A DNA stretch of 64,000 nucleotides from Phascolarctos cinereus (lineage: Eukaryota > Chordata > Mammalia > Diprotodontia > Phascolarctidae), in NCBI RefSeq assembly GCF_002099425.1, contig NW_018344015.1, positions 10,905,001 through 10,969,000 on the forward strand, given 5' to 3'. Positions 46,863 through 57,235 of this stretch are shown in pieces; position 1 is the stretch's first letter, and each line of letters starts with the position of its first letter. The translations under genes and the position numbers were made by a program. Under the pieces are notes generated by a model that was given only the letters and a program-made list of their open reading frames with translations, was not told where the DNA came from and ran no database searches.

Positions 46863-47075
46863 ATAGTTAAAATTTTTATAGTGCTTACTATGTACCACCC
46901 ATTATGCTAAGTGCTTTACAAATATTATCTAATTTGACCCTTACAGCAACCCTTGGAGGAAGGTTATTGTCCCCATTTTACATATGGAGAAACTGAGGCA
47001 GACAGCAGTTAAATGACTTGCCCAAGGTCACATAACTAGTGAGTGTCTGAACTCAAGTAGCATGAGAAGGTCATT
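46863..47075 (-). mobile_element. MIR-type SINE
   Basis: 'tttatagtgcttactatgta', 'gtccccattttacatatgga' and 'ttgcccaaggtcacataact' in reverse orientation, facing the fragment just before it. Confidence 0.8.
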
Positions 47076-48044
47076 TTAAATGACCCTTCAAGTCCCTTCC
47101 TAAGGTCCATTAAATGACCTCCAACTCCTCTTCTAAAGCTTTGATCCTATGGACCTACTTTCCAGGGAAAAAAAGATCTGCTTTCTGTCATACATGTATG
47201 GAGTATGATTTTAAGTCAATATATTTCCTTTTCCATGATCATTTCATTTTAAGACTTCCCTCTAATTGTGGTGTGAAAAGTGATTGTCTTTCTTAATGGG
47301 ATTTTAGAAACCAGGAGGTATATTTTTAAGAAGATATTCTTTCAGCTGCTCCTGAAAAAATACTGTAAACATGAACTATTGAATGTCAGTAACTATTTTA
47401 TGTAAAATTTACTTGAGATATAAAACAAAACATGATTTTGGGGTGAAGGTTGGGATTATTGCCTAAGGGAGGAAAATGATTGGGAGATACATTTCTATAT
47501 GGGTCATAATTTAGGCAATAAAGGCTAATAATTGCTTATGTAGGACCTGGTACTAGGTACTAGGACCTTTAAATTTCCTTCTCATTACTAAGTAGTAGAG
47601 CTGGGACTTATATCCAAGTCACTTAATAGTCAATTCCAAGTTCTTTTTGTCATAGTGAGCTTTCTCTCAATAATGCTTCCCACCATAATAAAGTTGTCAA
47701 ACTTATTACCCCATCAGGTGGTACTGGAATAAAACACAAATGGATTCCAAAAGATAGCAAACAAATATAAGCAACAAATTTTTTTAAAAAATGGTATACA
47801 AATGATTTGGGACAAGCAAGAATTTTGAGATAATTTTATTTTCTGAAAACAATTTTCATGTGAATATCTCTAGTGCTGCTACCACCTGAAATCTACCCTT
47901 GGACAGATTATACTATATTGACAGGGTTTTCCCACTTTTACTTAATGCTCTTTCAGTTGAGTGTTTGATTTTCTTCGTTACTCATATTTCATTGCTCTCT
48001 TGGGTTCTATTTAAAAATCTGTGGTTTTGAGAACATATTACTCT
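47076..48044. other. No recognised feature
   Basis: Nothing supported. Confidence 0.4.
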
Positions 48045-48260
48045 TTTTGTACATTTTTAAATTTTATTAAATATTTCTCAATTACATGTAAAAAAATTAA
48101 CAATCTTTTTTTTTAAATTGAGTTCCAAATTCTGTCCCTTAATTCTGTTATTCCTCACTCCTTGGGAAGGCAAGCAATTTGATGTAGATTATACATATCA
48201 TGCAAAACATATTTGCATATTAGCCTCGTTACAAAAGAAAACCCAGACAAAAAACAAACA
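48045..48260 (-). mobile_element. L1 3' end
   Basis: The reverse complement ends 'acatgtaattgagaaatatt' and carries 'atcaaattgcttgccttccc', the standard L1 3' UTR. Only about 215 nt remain. Confidence 0.75.
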
Positions 48261-48589
48261 AAACAAGAAAAATAACAAAAAAGTATGCTTCAATCTGCAA
48301 AGAATTAATATTATTGTAAAGAAGAATCCTAGCATGTAAAGAGTATATTTCAATGATTTTAGTGACATTTTAGTGGCTATCAGTATACAGAAGCTAACTA
48401 GCTCCAAACAACAATGTAGTGCAAAGGAAAGCATTTAAAAAATAATAAAATGCTAATAACTATGTAAGTGAAGAAGCCTAATCAATCTTGTGAAGGATCC
48501 TCTAATTAGGGGTGGGGTGGAAGAACAATCTGAGAGACCAGACAGTTATTCCCATGGCATAGGTTTCTTGAAGTTGAACCATAGTTGAA
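48261..48589. other. No recognised feature
   Basis: Nothing supported. Confidence 0.4.
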
Positions 48590-49103
48590 GTTATCATATC
48601 AGCTATTCAATAAACTCCAGTGGCTCCCTATGTCCTCCAGGATTGAATCTGAAATCTTTAGCCATTTATAACCCTTCATATCGTAGCCCCTTCTCCTCCC
48701 AACCCCCTACATTCTCCCATCCAGTTTACTGGATCCCTTGCTATTATTGTCATAAGATACTCCATTTTTTGTCTCCAGGCACTTTCACTTTTTCTCCCCA
48801 GTGCCTTGAATGTTCTTTCTCTTGATCTCATCGTATTGCCTTTTCTCACTTCCTTTAAGTCCCAGCTAAAATCTCATCTGCTTCTGTAGGAAGACTTTCC
48901 CAAACCTGCTTAATTCTAGCAACTTATTTGTATTGTTTATTTCCTATTTATCTTTTCTATAGCTTATTTGTTCATAGTTTTTTTGTATATTTGCTCCCCA
49001 TTTAGATTGTGAGCTCCATGAGGGTAGAAATTGCCTTTAGCCATCCCTTCTATTCTGAGCACTTAGCACAGTGCCTGCTGGTACATAATATAATAAATGC
49101 CTG
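48590..49103 (+). mobile_element. L2, ORF2 end plus 3' UTR
   Basis: 'aataaactccagtggctccc' starts the conserved KLQWLPL region of L2 ORF2. The copy then runs through 'cccagctaaaatctcatctg', 'gattgtgagctccatgaggg' and 'cacttagcacagtgcctgct' to the 'aataaatgcc' end. Both coding and 3' parts are diverged. Confidence 0.85.
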
Positions 49104-49105
49104 GG

Positions 49106-49289
49106 TTTTTTTTTTTGTGTGTCTGTTTTTTGTTTGCTTATTTGCTTGCTTTTGTTTTTGGCAAGGCCCTCAGGGTTAAGGTATTTGCCCAGGGTCACAC
49201 AGCCAGTAAGTGTCTAAGACTGGATTTGAACTCAGGTCCTCCTGAATTCAGGACTGGTGCTCTATCCACTGTGCCACGTAACTGCCCCA
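49106..49289 (-). mobile_element. Poly(A)-tailed tRNA SINE, WSINE1 type
   Basis: Poly(T) with GTTTT-like variation, then 'ttgcccagggtcacacagcc' and 'ctatccactgtgccacgtaa' in reverse orientation. It abuts the end of the L2. Confidence 0.8.
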
Positions 49290-49690
49290 TGCTCTGAAAA
49301 TGTTTGTCAATCCTCTTCTTCCATTTTGGAGAAGAAGTGCTCATCTTTCCATAGCTGACTTGGGGTGAAGAGTTCATTGTTTTATTAATATCATCCAGGT
49401 TTTTGTTTAGACACCTTTTAGATCCATTATCTATTTACTACACCAAAATTATACATTAAGACTGTTATTGTGTAGGCGTAAAATGCTCTAAAGGTGTTCT
49501 TGTGAAGTTTTTGCTTCAGAATATTAGTCAGAATCTTAACACACTCAGTATCGGCTTTCTCTTGGAGAGCTTCATACTTGGTGTATGTAGACTGAAGGAG
49601 AAACCAAGGTAGTTTGAAGTGCAGTATCTATTCATTTATTCAGTTTGATCTCTCAGAGCTTTCAGTCTCTATGCTTTCTTGGTTCACAGC
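49290..49690. other. No recognised feature
   Basis: Nothing supported. The last ten bases before the next L1 (49691-49700) match the bases that follow it. Confidence 0.4.
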
Positions 49691-49700
49691 AAGAATTTTA

Positions 49701-50199
49701 CATTTAGGAATGGAATACTATTGTGCTATAAGAAATGATGAGCAAGCAGACTTACTTCAGAAAAACCTGGACGTACATCAACTGATGATGAGTGAAGTGA
49801 ACAAAACCAGGAGAATATTGTACACGGTGACCCCAACATTGTGTGATGACCAACTTTGATAGACAGCTCTTTTCAGCAATACAATGATCTAAGACAATTC
49901 CAAAAGACTCATTATGGAAAATATTATCCACACCCAGAGATAGAACTCTGAAGTCTGAATGCAAATCAAAGCATACTGTTTTCTCTTTTTTGTTTTTGTT
50001 TTTTTCCCTTTCTAATGGTTTTTCCCTTTTGTTCTGATTCTTCTTTCACAACATGATTGATGTGGAAATATGTTTAATATTATTATACATGTATAGTCTC
50101 TATCAATTGCTTGCCATCTTGGGGAGGGGAGAAGAAAGGGAGAGAGGGAGAAAAAAATCTGGAACTCAAAATCTTATATAAGTGAATATTGAAAATAAA
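49701..50199 (+). mobile_element. 5'-truncated L1, 3' 500 nt
   Basis: 'atggaatactattgtgctat' (end of ORF2), 'aacaaaaccaggagaatatt' and the 3' UTR to 'ggaactcaaaatcttatata'. The ten bases 'aagaatttta' occur at 49691-49700 and 50200-50209 and are probably the target-site duplication. Confidence 0.85.
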
Positions 50200-50209
50200 A
50201 AGAATTTTA

Positions 50210-50624
50210 AAAATGCCTGTTAACCAACTCTTGACTGTTTGACAAAGAATTGTAAAGGTCAGTTTATGAAAACAATAAAGCTTCTAATTGTTACTTTGAA
50301 TAGGAAAAAAAAACTTGTTATAGGAAAGACTATGCAAATGCTGAAATACTGAAGATGAGAAAAAAAAGAAAAACATATTGCAGAACCTTACTTTGTTTCA
50401 TTCAAGGACATACCAAAAGAGATCTAGGTACTCATGTAAAGTATAATAAACTTCATCTGATTGCAAAACTGCTACCTCAAAAGGAATTTTAAAGATTTTT
50501 TAAAAAACTTCCAGTGTGTCCAGAACTCCTACTCAGTATTGGGGAAATATTGTAATAAATGTAATGATACAATGAAAAGTATAAAGGTTCTATCAAATGT
50601 TTAAGGAACAACTAATCCCAGTAC
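50210..50624. other. No gene; unnamed repeat at about 50490-50600
   Basis: 'aaagattttttaaaaaactt' to 'ataaaggtt' is clearly related to 55350-55440 (same words 'cttccagtg', 'gtaaatgtaatgata'). The family is unknown to me. Confidence 0.45.
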
Positions 50625-50868
50625 TGGGTAGCTATGTAGTACAGTGGACCTGGAGTCAGGAAAACCCCTATTTTTGAGTTCAAATCTGGCCTCAGACTCT
50701 TATTAGCTGTGTGACCCTGGGCAAGTCACTTAATCCTGTTTGACTCAGTTCTACATTATAAAATGAGCTGGAGAAGAAAATGGCAAACCACTTTAGTGTC
50801 TTTGCCGAGAAAACCCCAAATGGGGTCATGAAGAGTCAGACATGACTGAAAAAATTACTGAGCAACAA
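50625..50868 (+). mobile_element. MAR1 CORE-SINE
   Basis: Complete plus-strand copy: head 'tgggtagctatgtagtacag', CORE 'gctgtgtgaccctgggcaag' and tail 'gtcagacatgactgaaaaaa'. Confidence 0.9.
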
Positions 50869-50939
50869 GAAAATCACAATTATATATCAGCTATTTAAAA
50901 AAAAAGTAAACAAAAAGTCCTACCAAATTCTCTTTATGA

Positions 50940-53120
50940 CACAAATAGATTTTGATACATAAACAAGGGAGTGCAAAAGCAGAGAAAGAAAACTATAGAC
51001 CAGTTTCCTTAATGAGTATAAATGCAAAAATTTTAAGTAAAATACTAGCAAGGAGATTATAGCAATATGTCACAAAGATCGTACATTATGACCAGATAGG
51101 ATTTATACCAGGAATGGAGGGCTGGTTCAATATCAGTAAAATTATCAGCATAATTGACCATATCACTAATGAAAACAACAAAAATCATAGACTATATCAA
51201 TAGATGAAGAAAAATCCTATGACAAAATGCCACACACATTCCTATTAAAAAATTAGAAAGCATAGTAATTAATAGAGCTTTTCTTAAAATGATAAGTAGT
51301 ATCTCATCTAAATCGAAGTTCAAGTATCATCTATAATGGAGATAATCTGGAAGCTTTCCCAAAAAGATCGGGGGTGAAACAAGGATGCCCATTATCACCA
51401 TTATTATTTTCTGTTGTACTGCAATAATACAAGAAAAAGAAGTTGAAGAAATAAAAAATAAGTAATGGCAAAACAAAACTATTGGTCTTTACAGACAATA
51501 CGATGCTATACTTAGAGAACAATAGACAATCTACCCCCAAAAAAAGTTGAAATAATTAACAACTTTGGCAAAGCTTCAGAATATAAAATAAACCCAGCAT
51601 AAATAATCAACATTTCTTTATACTACCAACAAAACTCAGCATCAAGAGATAGAGAAATCCAATTCAAATTAACTATAGACCGTGTAAAATACTTGGAAGT
51701 ATACCTGTCAATACAAAAACGGAGATTATATAAACACAGTTATGAAATAATATTCACAGAAATAAAGACAGGTCTAAACAACTGGAGAAATATTAATTGC
51801 TCATGGGTAGGCCAAGACAATATAATAAAAATGACAAATATGTCTAAGTAAATTTATTTTTTCAGTGCCATACCAATCAAAATACCAAAGAAATATTTTA
51901 TAAAGCTAGAAAAAATAATAACAAAATTCATCTGGAGGAACAAAAGGCCAAGAATATCAAAGGAGTGAGGGAAGGTTGCCTAGCAGTTCTTGATTTAAAA
52001 CTATATTATATACCAGCAATCATCATAACAATCTGGTACTGGCTAAGAAATAGGGTCATGGATCTGTGGAATAGATTAGGATTACACTACATAGTAGTAA
52101 GTAATCTACTGTTTGATAAACCCAACTATCCAAGCTTTTGACATAAGAGCTCACTGTTTGACAAAAATTTCTGGGAAAACTAGAAAGCGGGTTGGCAGAA
52201 ACTAGAAATATTTTCCACTGATATCCCATACCATATACCAAGATAACGTCAAAATGGATAAACTATTTAGACATAAAGAGCAATATCACATGTAAACTAG
52301 GGGAACATAGAAAAATGTAACTGCCAGATCTATGGATAATTGAAGAGTTTGTGACCAGATAAGAGATAGAGAAGATCATAGGAAGTAAAATGAATAGTAC
52401 TGATTACATGAAAATAAAATAAAAATGAAGCTTTTGCACAAACAAAACTAATACAGTCAAAATCAGAAGGAAAATAGGAAACTGGAGGAAATGTTTACAG
52501 TTCTGATAAAGGCCTCATTTATCAAATGGTAATTTCTCGAAATAGGTAATTGAGCCAGATTTATAATAATAAGAGCCATTCCCTAGTTGGCAAATAGTTG
52601 CAGGATATGAACAAGGCAGTTTTCAGAAGAAGAAATCAAAGCTATCAATAGTCATGTGAAAAAAAGCTTTAAATCATTACTGCTTAGAGAAATGCAAATT
52701 AAAACAACCCTGAGATACCACCTCATAACGATCAGATTGGCTCACATGACAGAAAAGAAAAAAAATGATAAATGCTGGAAGGGGTGTGGGAAAATTGGGA
52801 CACTAATGCACTGTTGGTGGAGTTGTGAACTGGTCTAACTATTCTGGGGAACAATTTTGAACTATGTCCTAAAGATTATAAAATTGTGCATACCCTTTAA
52901 CCCAACAATACCACTAAGTCTATATCCCAAAGAGATCAAAGAAAAGAGAAAAGGATCAATTTGTACAAAAATATTTATAGAAGTTCTTTTTGTGGTGACA
53001 AAGATTTTAAAAAAAACAAGGGGATGCCTATCAATTGGAGAATGGCTGAACATGTGATATATAATTATGAAGGAATGCTATTGTGCTATAACAAAGGATG
53101 AGCAGGATGGCTTCAAAAAA
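50940..53120 (+). pseudogene. L1 ORF2 reverse-transcriptase and C-terminal region, heavily broken
   Basis: Visible motifs are: [20 protein letters not shown] (about 50985-51044), HYDQIGFIPGMEGWFNI (about 51085-51140), SIDEEKSYDKM for the family SIDAEKAFDKI (about 51198-51230), [12 protein letters not shown] (51374-51409), and FTDN at 51488-51499 where an active enzyme has FADD, so the second catalytic aspartate is lost. The C-terminal CCHC-like motif at 52773-52826 is intact (CWKGCGKIGTLMHCWWSC), in contrast to the copy at 21878. Confidence 0.85.
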
Positions 53121-53276
53121 ATCTGAGAAAACTTTTATGAATTCATGAAAAGTGAAGTGGGCAGAACCACAAGAACATTGTACATAGTTACAGCAATATT
53201 GTGAGGATGATCAACTGTGAATGACTTAAATTCTCTGATCAAGACAGCAATCCAAGATGAAAAAATGCTGTCCACT

Positions 53277-53279
<3 letters not shown>

Positions 53280-53326
<47 letters not shown>
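53280..53326. repeat. (GA)n tract in L1 3' UTR
   Basis: About 23 GA units at the place where other copies read 'ccagagaaagaac'. Confidence 0.95.
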
Positions 53327-53327
<1 letters not shown>

Positions 53328-53599
53328 AATGAACTCTAAATGTAGATTGTAGCATAATTTTAAAACTTTATTTTTTTCTTTTGTTAATTTTTTTTTTTTT
53401 GCAGCATGGCTAATCTGGAAATATGTTTTTTTCATAACTTCACGTGTGTAATCAGTATCAAATTGCTTGTCTTCTCAAGGAGAGGGGAGAGAAGATAGGA
53501 GTAGAAGGGAAAGAGAGAAGATGGGACCCAAAATTTTAAAAAAATAAATGTTAGTAATGTTTTTGCATGTAATTAGGGAATATTTAATGAGTATTATAA

Positions 53600-54690
53600 T
53601 GAATAATCCTTCAGGGGAAAACTGGATATTCAGTGAAATAGAAGGCTTTCAAGCATTCTTGATGAAAAGACCAGAGCTGCTTAGAAAATTTGACTTTCAA
53701 ATACAAGACTCAAGAGAGGCATGAAGAAATAAACAGGAAAGATAAGGGGCTTATTAAAGTTGAACTGGTTACATTCCTACATAGAAAGATGATATTTGTA
53801 ACTCCTGAGACCTTTGTCAGTATTAGGGTAGTTGGAGGGGCAAAAATATGATAGATTGATAGATAGAGGCCACAGGGTGAGTTAAAGATCAATGGATGAT
53901 ATCTGGAGAATAAAATTAAGGGGTGAAAGAGGATTATACTGGGAGAAGGAGAAAGGGAGAAGTAGAATGGGGTAAATTATCTCACATAAAACAGACAAGA
54001 AAAGGCACTTACAGTGGAGGGGAAATGGGGGAAGGTGAGAGGGAATGATGAATCTTATTCTCATTGGATTTGGCTTAAGGAAGAGATAACATATACACTC
54101 TATTGGGTATGGAAAGCTATCTTACCCTACAGGAAAATAGGGAGGAAGGGGATAAGAGAGCAGGAGGATTAGAGAGGGGAGGGCAGATTGGAGGAGGGGG
54201 TAATCAGAAGCAAACACTTCTGAGGAGAGACAGGATCAAAAGAGAGAATAGAATAAACAAGAGGCAGGATAGGATGAAGGGAAATATAGTTAGTTTTCCA
54301 TGACTACACCTGTGTAACCTGTATTGAGTTGCTTGCCTTCTCAATGAGGGTGGTTGGGGAGGGAGGAAGGGAGGAAATTTGTAACCCAAAGTTTTAAAGA
54401 CGAATGTTAAAAAATTGTTTTAACATGCAACTGGGAAATAAGATGTACAGGCAATGAGGTATAGAAATCTATCCTGCCCTACCGGAAAATAGAAGAGGAA
54501 GGCGATAAGAGAAGGGGGAAAAGATAGAAGGGAGAGCAGATTAGGGGAAAGGGTATTCACAATGCTTGCTGTCTTTGGGTTGGGAGAGGGACAAGATGGG
54601 GACAAAATTTGGAATTCAAAATCTTGTGGAAGTGAATGTTGAAAACTAAAAATAAATAAATTAATGGATTAAAAAAAAAGGAAAAAAAAT
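53600..54690 (+). mobile_element. Half-L1 (HAL1-like) copy 3, 5'-truncated
   Basis: It starts at the last about 30 codons of ORF1 ('ataatccttcagggg', then SEIEGFQAF-like coding) and carries the spacer and both 3'-UTR modules (repeat of 'ctatcttaccctacaggaaa' near 54117 and 'ctatcctgccctaccggaaa' near 54473). It ends in an A-rich tail near 54690. It shows the same module order as copies 1 and 2. Confidence 0.85.
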
Positions 54691-54699
54691 AGAGAAGTG

Positions 54700-55020
54700 G
54701 CTTGCTTCAGGACAGAAGAGTATGCACAATGACTACAATACCATAACAGAAAACAACACTAAAAAGCAGACAAACTTAGAGAAATTGAAATGACTAATCT
54801 CATTACATGTTGGAGAAATGAAGAGCAAGTATACTTTGCACCCTTGGTAAAGAAGGGGGTGGTGGGGTAAACTGTTGCATGGAATATTATATATGCAAAA
54901 CCATGGTAGTTCATGTTTTTGAGTATATCTCTTTGCTATAAAGGAGGGAACAGTATGGGTAGTGGATGTTGGGGGAATGATATTTAAAAATGAATGAAGT
55001 GAAAAAAAATTATCAGGAAA
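54700..55020 (+). mobile_element. Old LINE 3'-UTR-like repeat, family not named
   Basis: 'aacagaaaacaacactaaaa', 'ctttgctataaaggagggaa' and 'ggaatgatatttaaaaatga' appear in the order of an old marsupial LINE end I have met but cannot name. Confidence 0.35.
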
Positions 55021-55124
55021 ATTTTTAAAGAGAATGAGAAGTAGCACACTCACTTATGGGATCTGGCCAGTAAAATTGAGGGTTTGTCTACAAGTATGGG
55101 TATCTATTTACAATAGAGATTTTT

Positions 55125-55440
55125 AAACATTTTTTTTGTGTTGTGGACCCCTTTGGCAGTTAGAACAAACATATGGGCATCTTTTCAAAATAACGTTCTT
55201 GTTGTTTTCTAAATTATACCTGGAGATACTAAGTCTCATTTAGAGGTTAGTGAAAATATATTTTGTTACCAAAAAAATAAAATAATGTTAGAAATGTTTT
55301 ACTTGTAATTAGGGAATATTTAATGAAACATGTTAGAAAAAAAGATTTTTTAAACTTCCAGTGGGTCTCGAATTCTTGTTCCTATTGAGTGAATGAAAAT
55401 TTCTGGTAAATGTAATGATATACTGAGAACCAGAAAGGTT
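55125..55440. mobile_element. Unnamed old interspersed repeat with an L1-like tail segment inside
   Basis: 'gtggacccctttggcagtta' is the start of an old mammalian repeat whose name I cannot give. At 55304-55326 there is a 23-nt exact match to the end of the L1 at 53568-53590. From 55350 the sequence is shared with 50490-50600. Confidence 0.4.
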
Positions 55441-56558
55441 TTGAAATTACAGGAATTCTAAAATGGAGACAGAATGCTGTAATACAATCTAGCATCATGC
55501 CACATGGCATGAAACATTTTTCCTTAAACTATCCAAGAGAAGTAGATAAATGTATTCCTCTAGGATTTAAATCAGGAGAATTCCCAGACCCTTGAGTATT
55601 ATCAATCATTGATTATTATTTCTTAAAAAATGGACTGTTTGTCAAAGATGTATTTATTACCCGACATATGTTGTTTCATGACGATTGATTAAATAATATG
55701 TGCCAAAATAATGTGGACTCAAATATAAGTTTGGTAAAATCAAGAGACTGGTTGAAAAGTAGTATACATTACATATTGAAAGTTATTTGTCTATGGAAAA
55801 AGTTTTGAGGTTTGTTGTATAAATCAATATATGTAATTATTTTATTTTGCCTCAATTAATTTTCATGCTACTTCAAATTACCTACAAAGACAAATTTAGC
55901 TGTAAGAAATCTATAAGGTTTATATAAAGGAGGACCACCTTGGTGCCCTCCAATAGGGAATCCCTTGAGAATGCTGTTGGTAAAGGAATACTAGCCTTTC
56001 TGCACAAAGGTTCAATCACAAGTGAAATTTCTGTATCCATAAACAACACTATCCTTATTCATAATCCTGATGTAGAGACCAAAACACTAATAAACAACTG
56101 AACATTCACACATTGTTTTCTTATTTAAAACAACTTATTCACTCACATTGGAGAGAGTCCACAGTATAGATTTAAGTAGGCAGCTGATATCCAAAGTCAT
56201 GTAGTTGGTGGGTAGTCATGTGTTGATATTTGATTTTTAAAAAACATGTTTTTATTTTCCCAATACAAAAACAGAAGATTATTAAATATCTAGGCGCTTG
56301 AGGCTCTAGCTCATAAACACCTTTATTACCTCAGCAATGTTCAATGTTCTCAATGGCGTCAGGTTCCATTTTTCTGAACTCCATCAACTCTGAGTCTTCA
56401 ATTTACAACTTATATCCTTGAGCTTTTGGAAATGAATTAATTCCTTTCACTGGTTCTGAATTTGTACTTGAATTACATGCAGAGATACAAGGAGTTTCCT
56501 GTCATTTTTTTTTTTTTTACTTCTGACTCCTTTTCATTCTAGAATCAATCCATCACTC
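55441..56558. other. No recognised feature
   Basis: Nothing supported apart from a poly-T at 56506-56518. Confidence 0.4.
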
Positions 56559-56905
56559 TGGAAGCATTTATTCAAGCAAGGGCAATGTGCCAGGCACTGT
56601 GGTAGGCACTGAGAGAAGGGAGGGAAGGGAATAAGTATTTATATAGCACCTGCTTTGTGCTAGGCACTGTGCTAAGGGCTTTGCAAATATTATCTTATCC
56701 TCACAACAACCCTGTGAGGTAGATAATGTTGTTATCATCATTTTATAGTTGAGGGAAATTGTAAGGCAAATAGAGATCAATTAACTTGACCAGAGTCACA
56801 GAGTTAATAAGTGCTTAAGGCTGCATTTGTAATAAGGTCTTCCTGACCCCAGATATAAAAATAAAAATCAACTAATGCCTGCCCTCAAGCAGCTTATATT
56901 GTCTC
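56559..56905 (-). mobile_element. L2 3' fragment with a MIR-type SINE nested in it
   Basis: L2 (reverse) runs 56559-56605 ('caatgtgccaggcactgtgg', 'gtaggcactgagaga') and resumes at about 56858-56905 ('actaatgcctgccctcaagc', 'agcttatattgtctc'). The SINE lies between. Confidence 0.75.
56610..56857 (-). mobile_element. MIR-type SINE nested in L2
   Basis: 'gtatttatatagcacctgct', 'ttgcaaatattatcttatcc', 'gagtcacagagttaataagt' and 'aaggtcttcctgacccc' in reverse order. It is younger than the L2 around it. Confidence 0.8.
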
Positions 56906-56914
56906 AGGAGAAAG

Positions 56915-57235
56915 AGAAAGTATGTGTCTATATATAAATATAGATAAATATAAATATATAGATAGATAGATATAAATTATAGACACATACTTTCTTTTGG
57001 TATAATGTAAGCTGCCATATATATGTATATATGCCATGTATACATATACATACATACACACAAATATGTACATGCACACACACACAGAAGAGAGAGACAC
57101 ACAGAGATACACAGACACAGAGACAGAGATGCATATTTTCTCTTTCTCCTGATAGAATGTAAGCTGCTTGCAGGCAGGGATTGGTAAATTTTATATACAT
57201 ACATAAAATATACATATTATACACACTACACACAC
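56915..57235. repeat. Compound TA/GATA/CA/GA microsatellite
   Basis: Irregular TATA, GATA, ACAC and AGAG stretches. Frames of 70-156 codons on the minus strand rich in Y/C/V/I are translated repeat. Confidence 0.9.

Larger units (their letters stand above)
50880..53590 (+). mobile_element. L1, 5'-truncated within ORF2
   Basis: The copy begins just before the reverse-transcriptase domain and runs through the rest of ORF2 and the 3' UTR to 'acccaaaattttaaaaaaat' near 53545. It is the longest ORF2 remnant in the window, but has many stops and frame changes. A (GA)n tract at 53280-53326 has grown in the 3' UTR. Confidence 0.88.
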
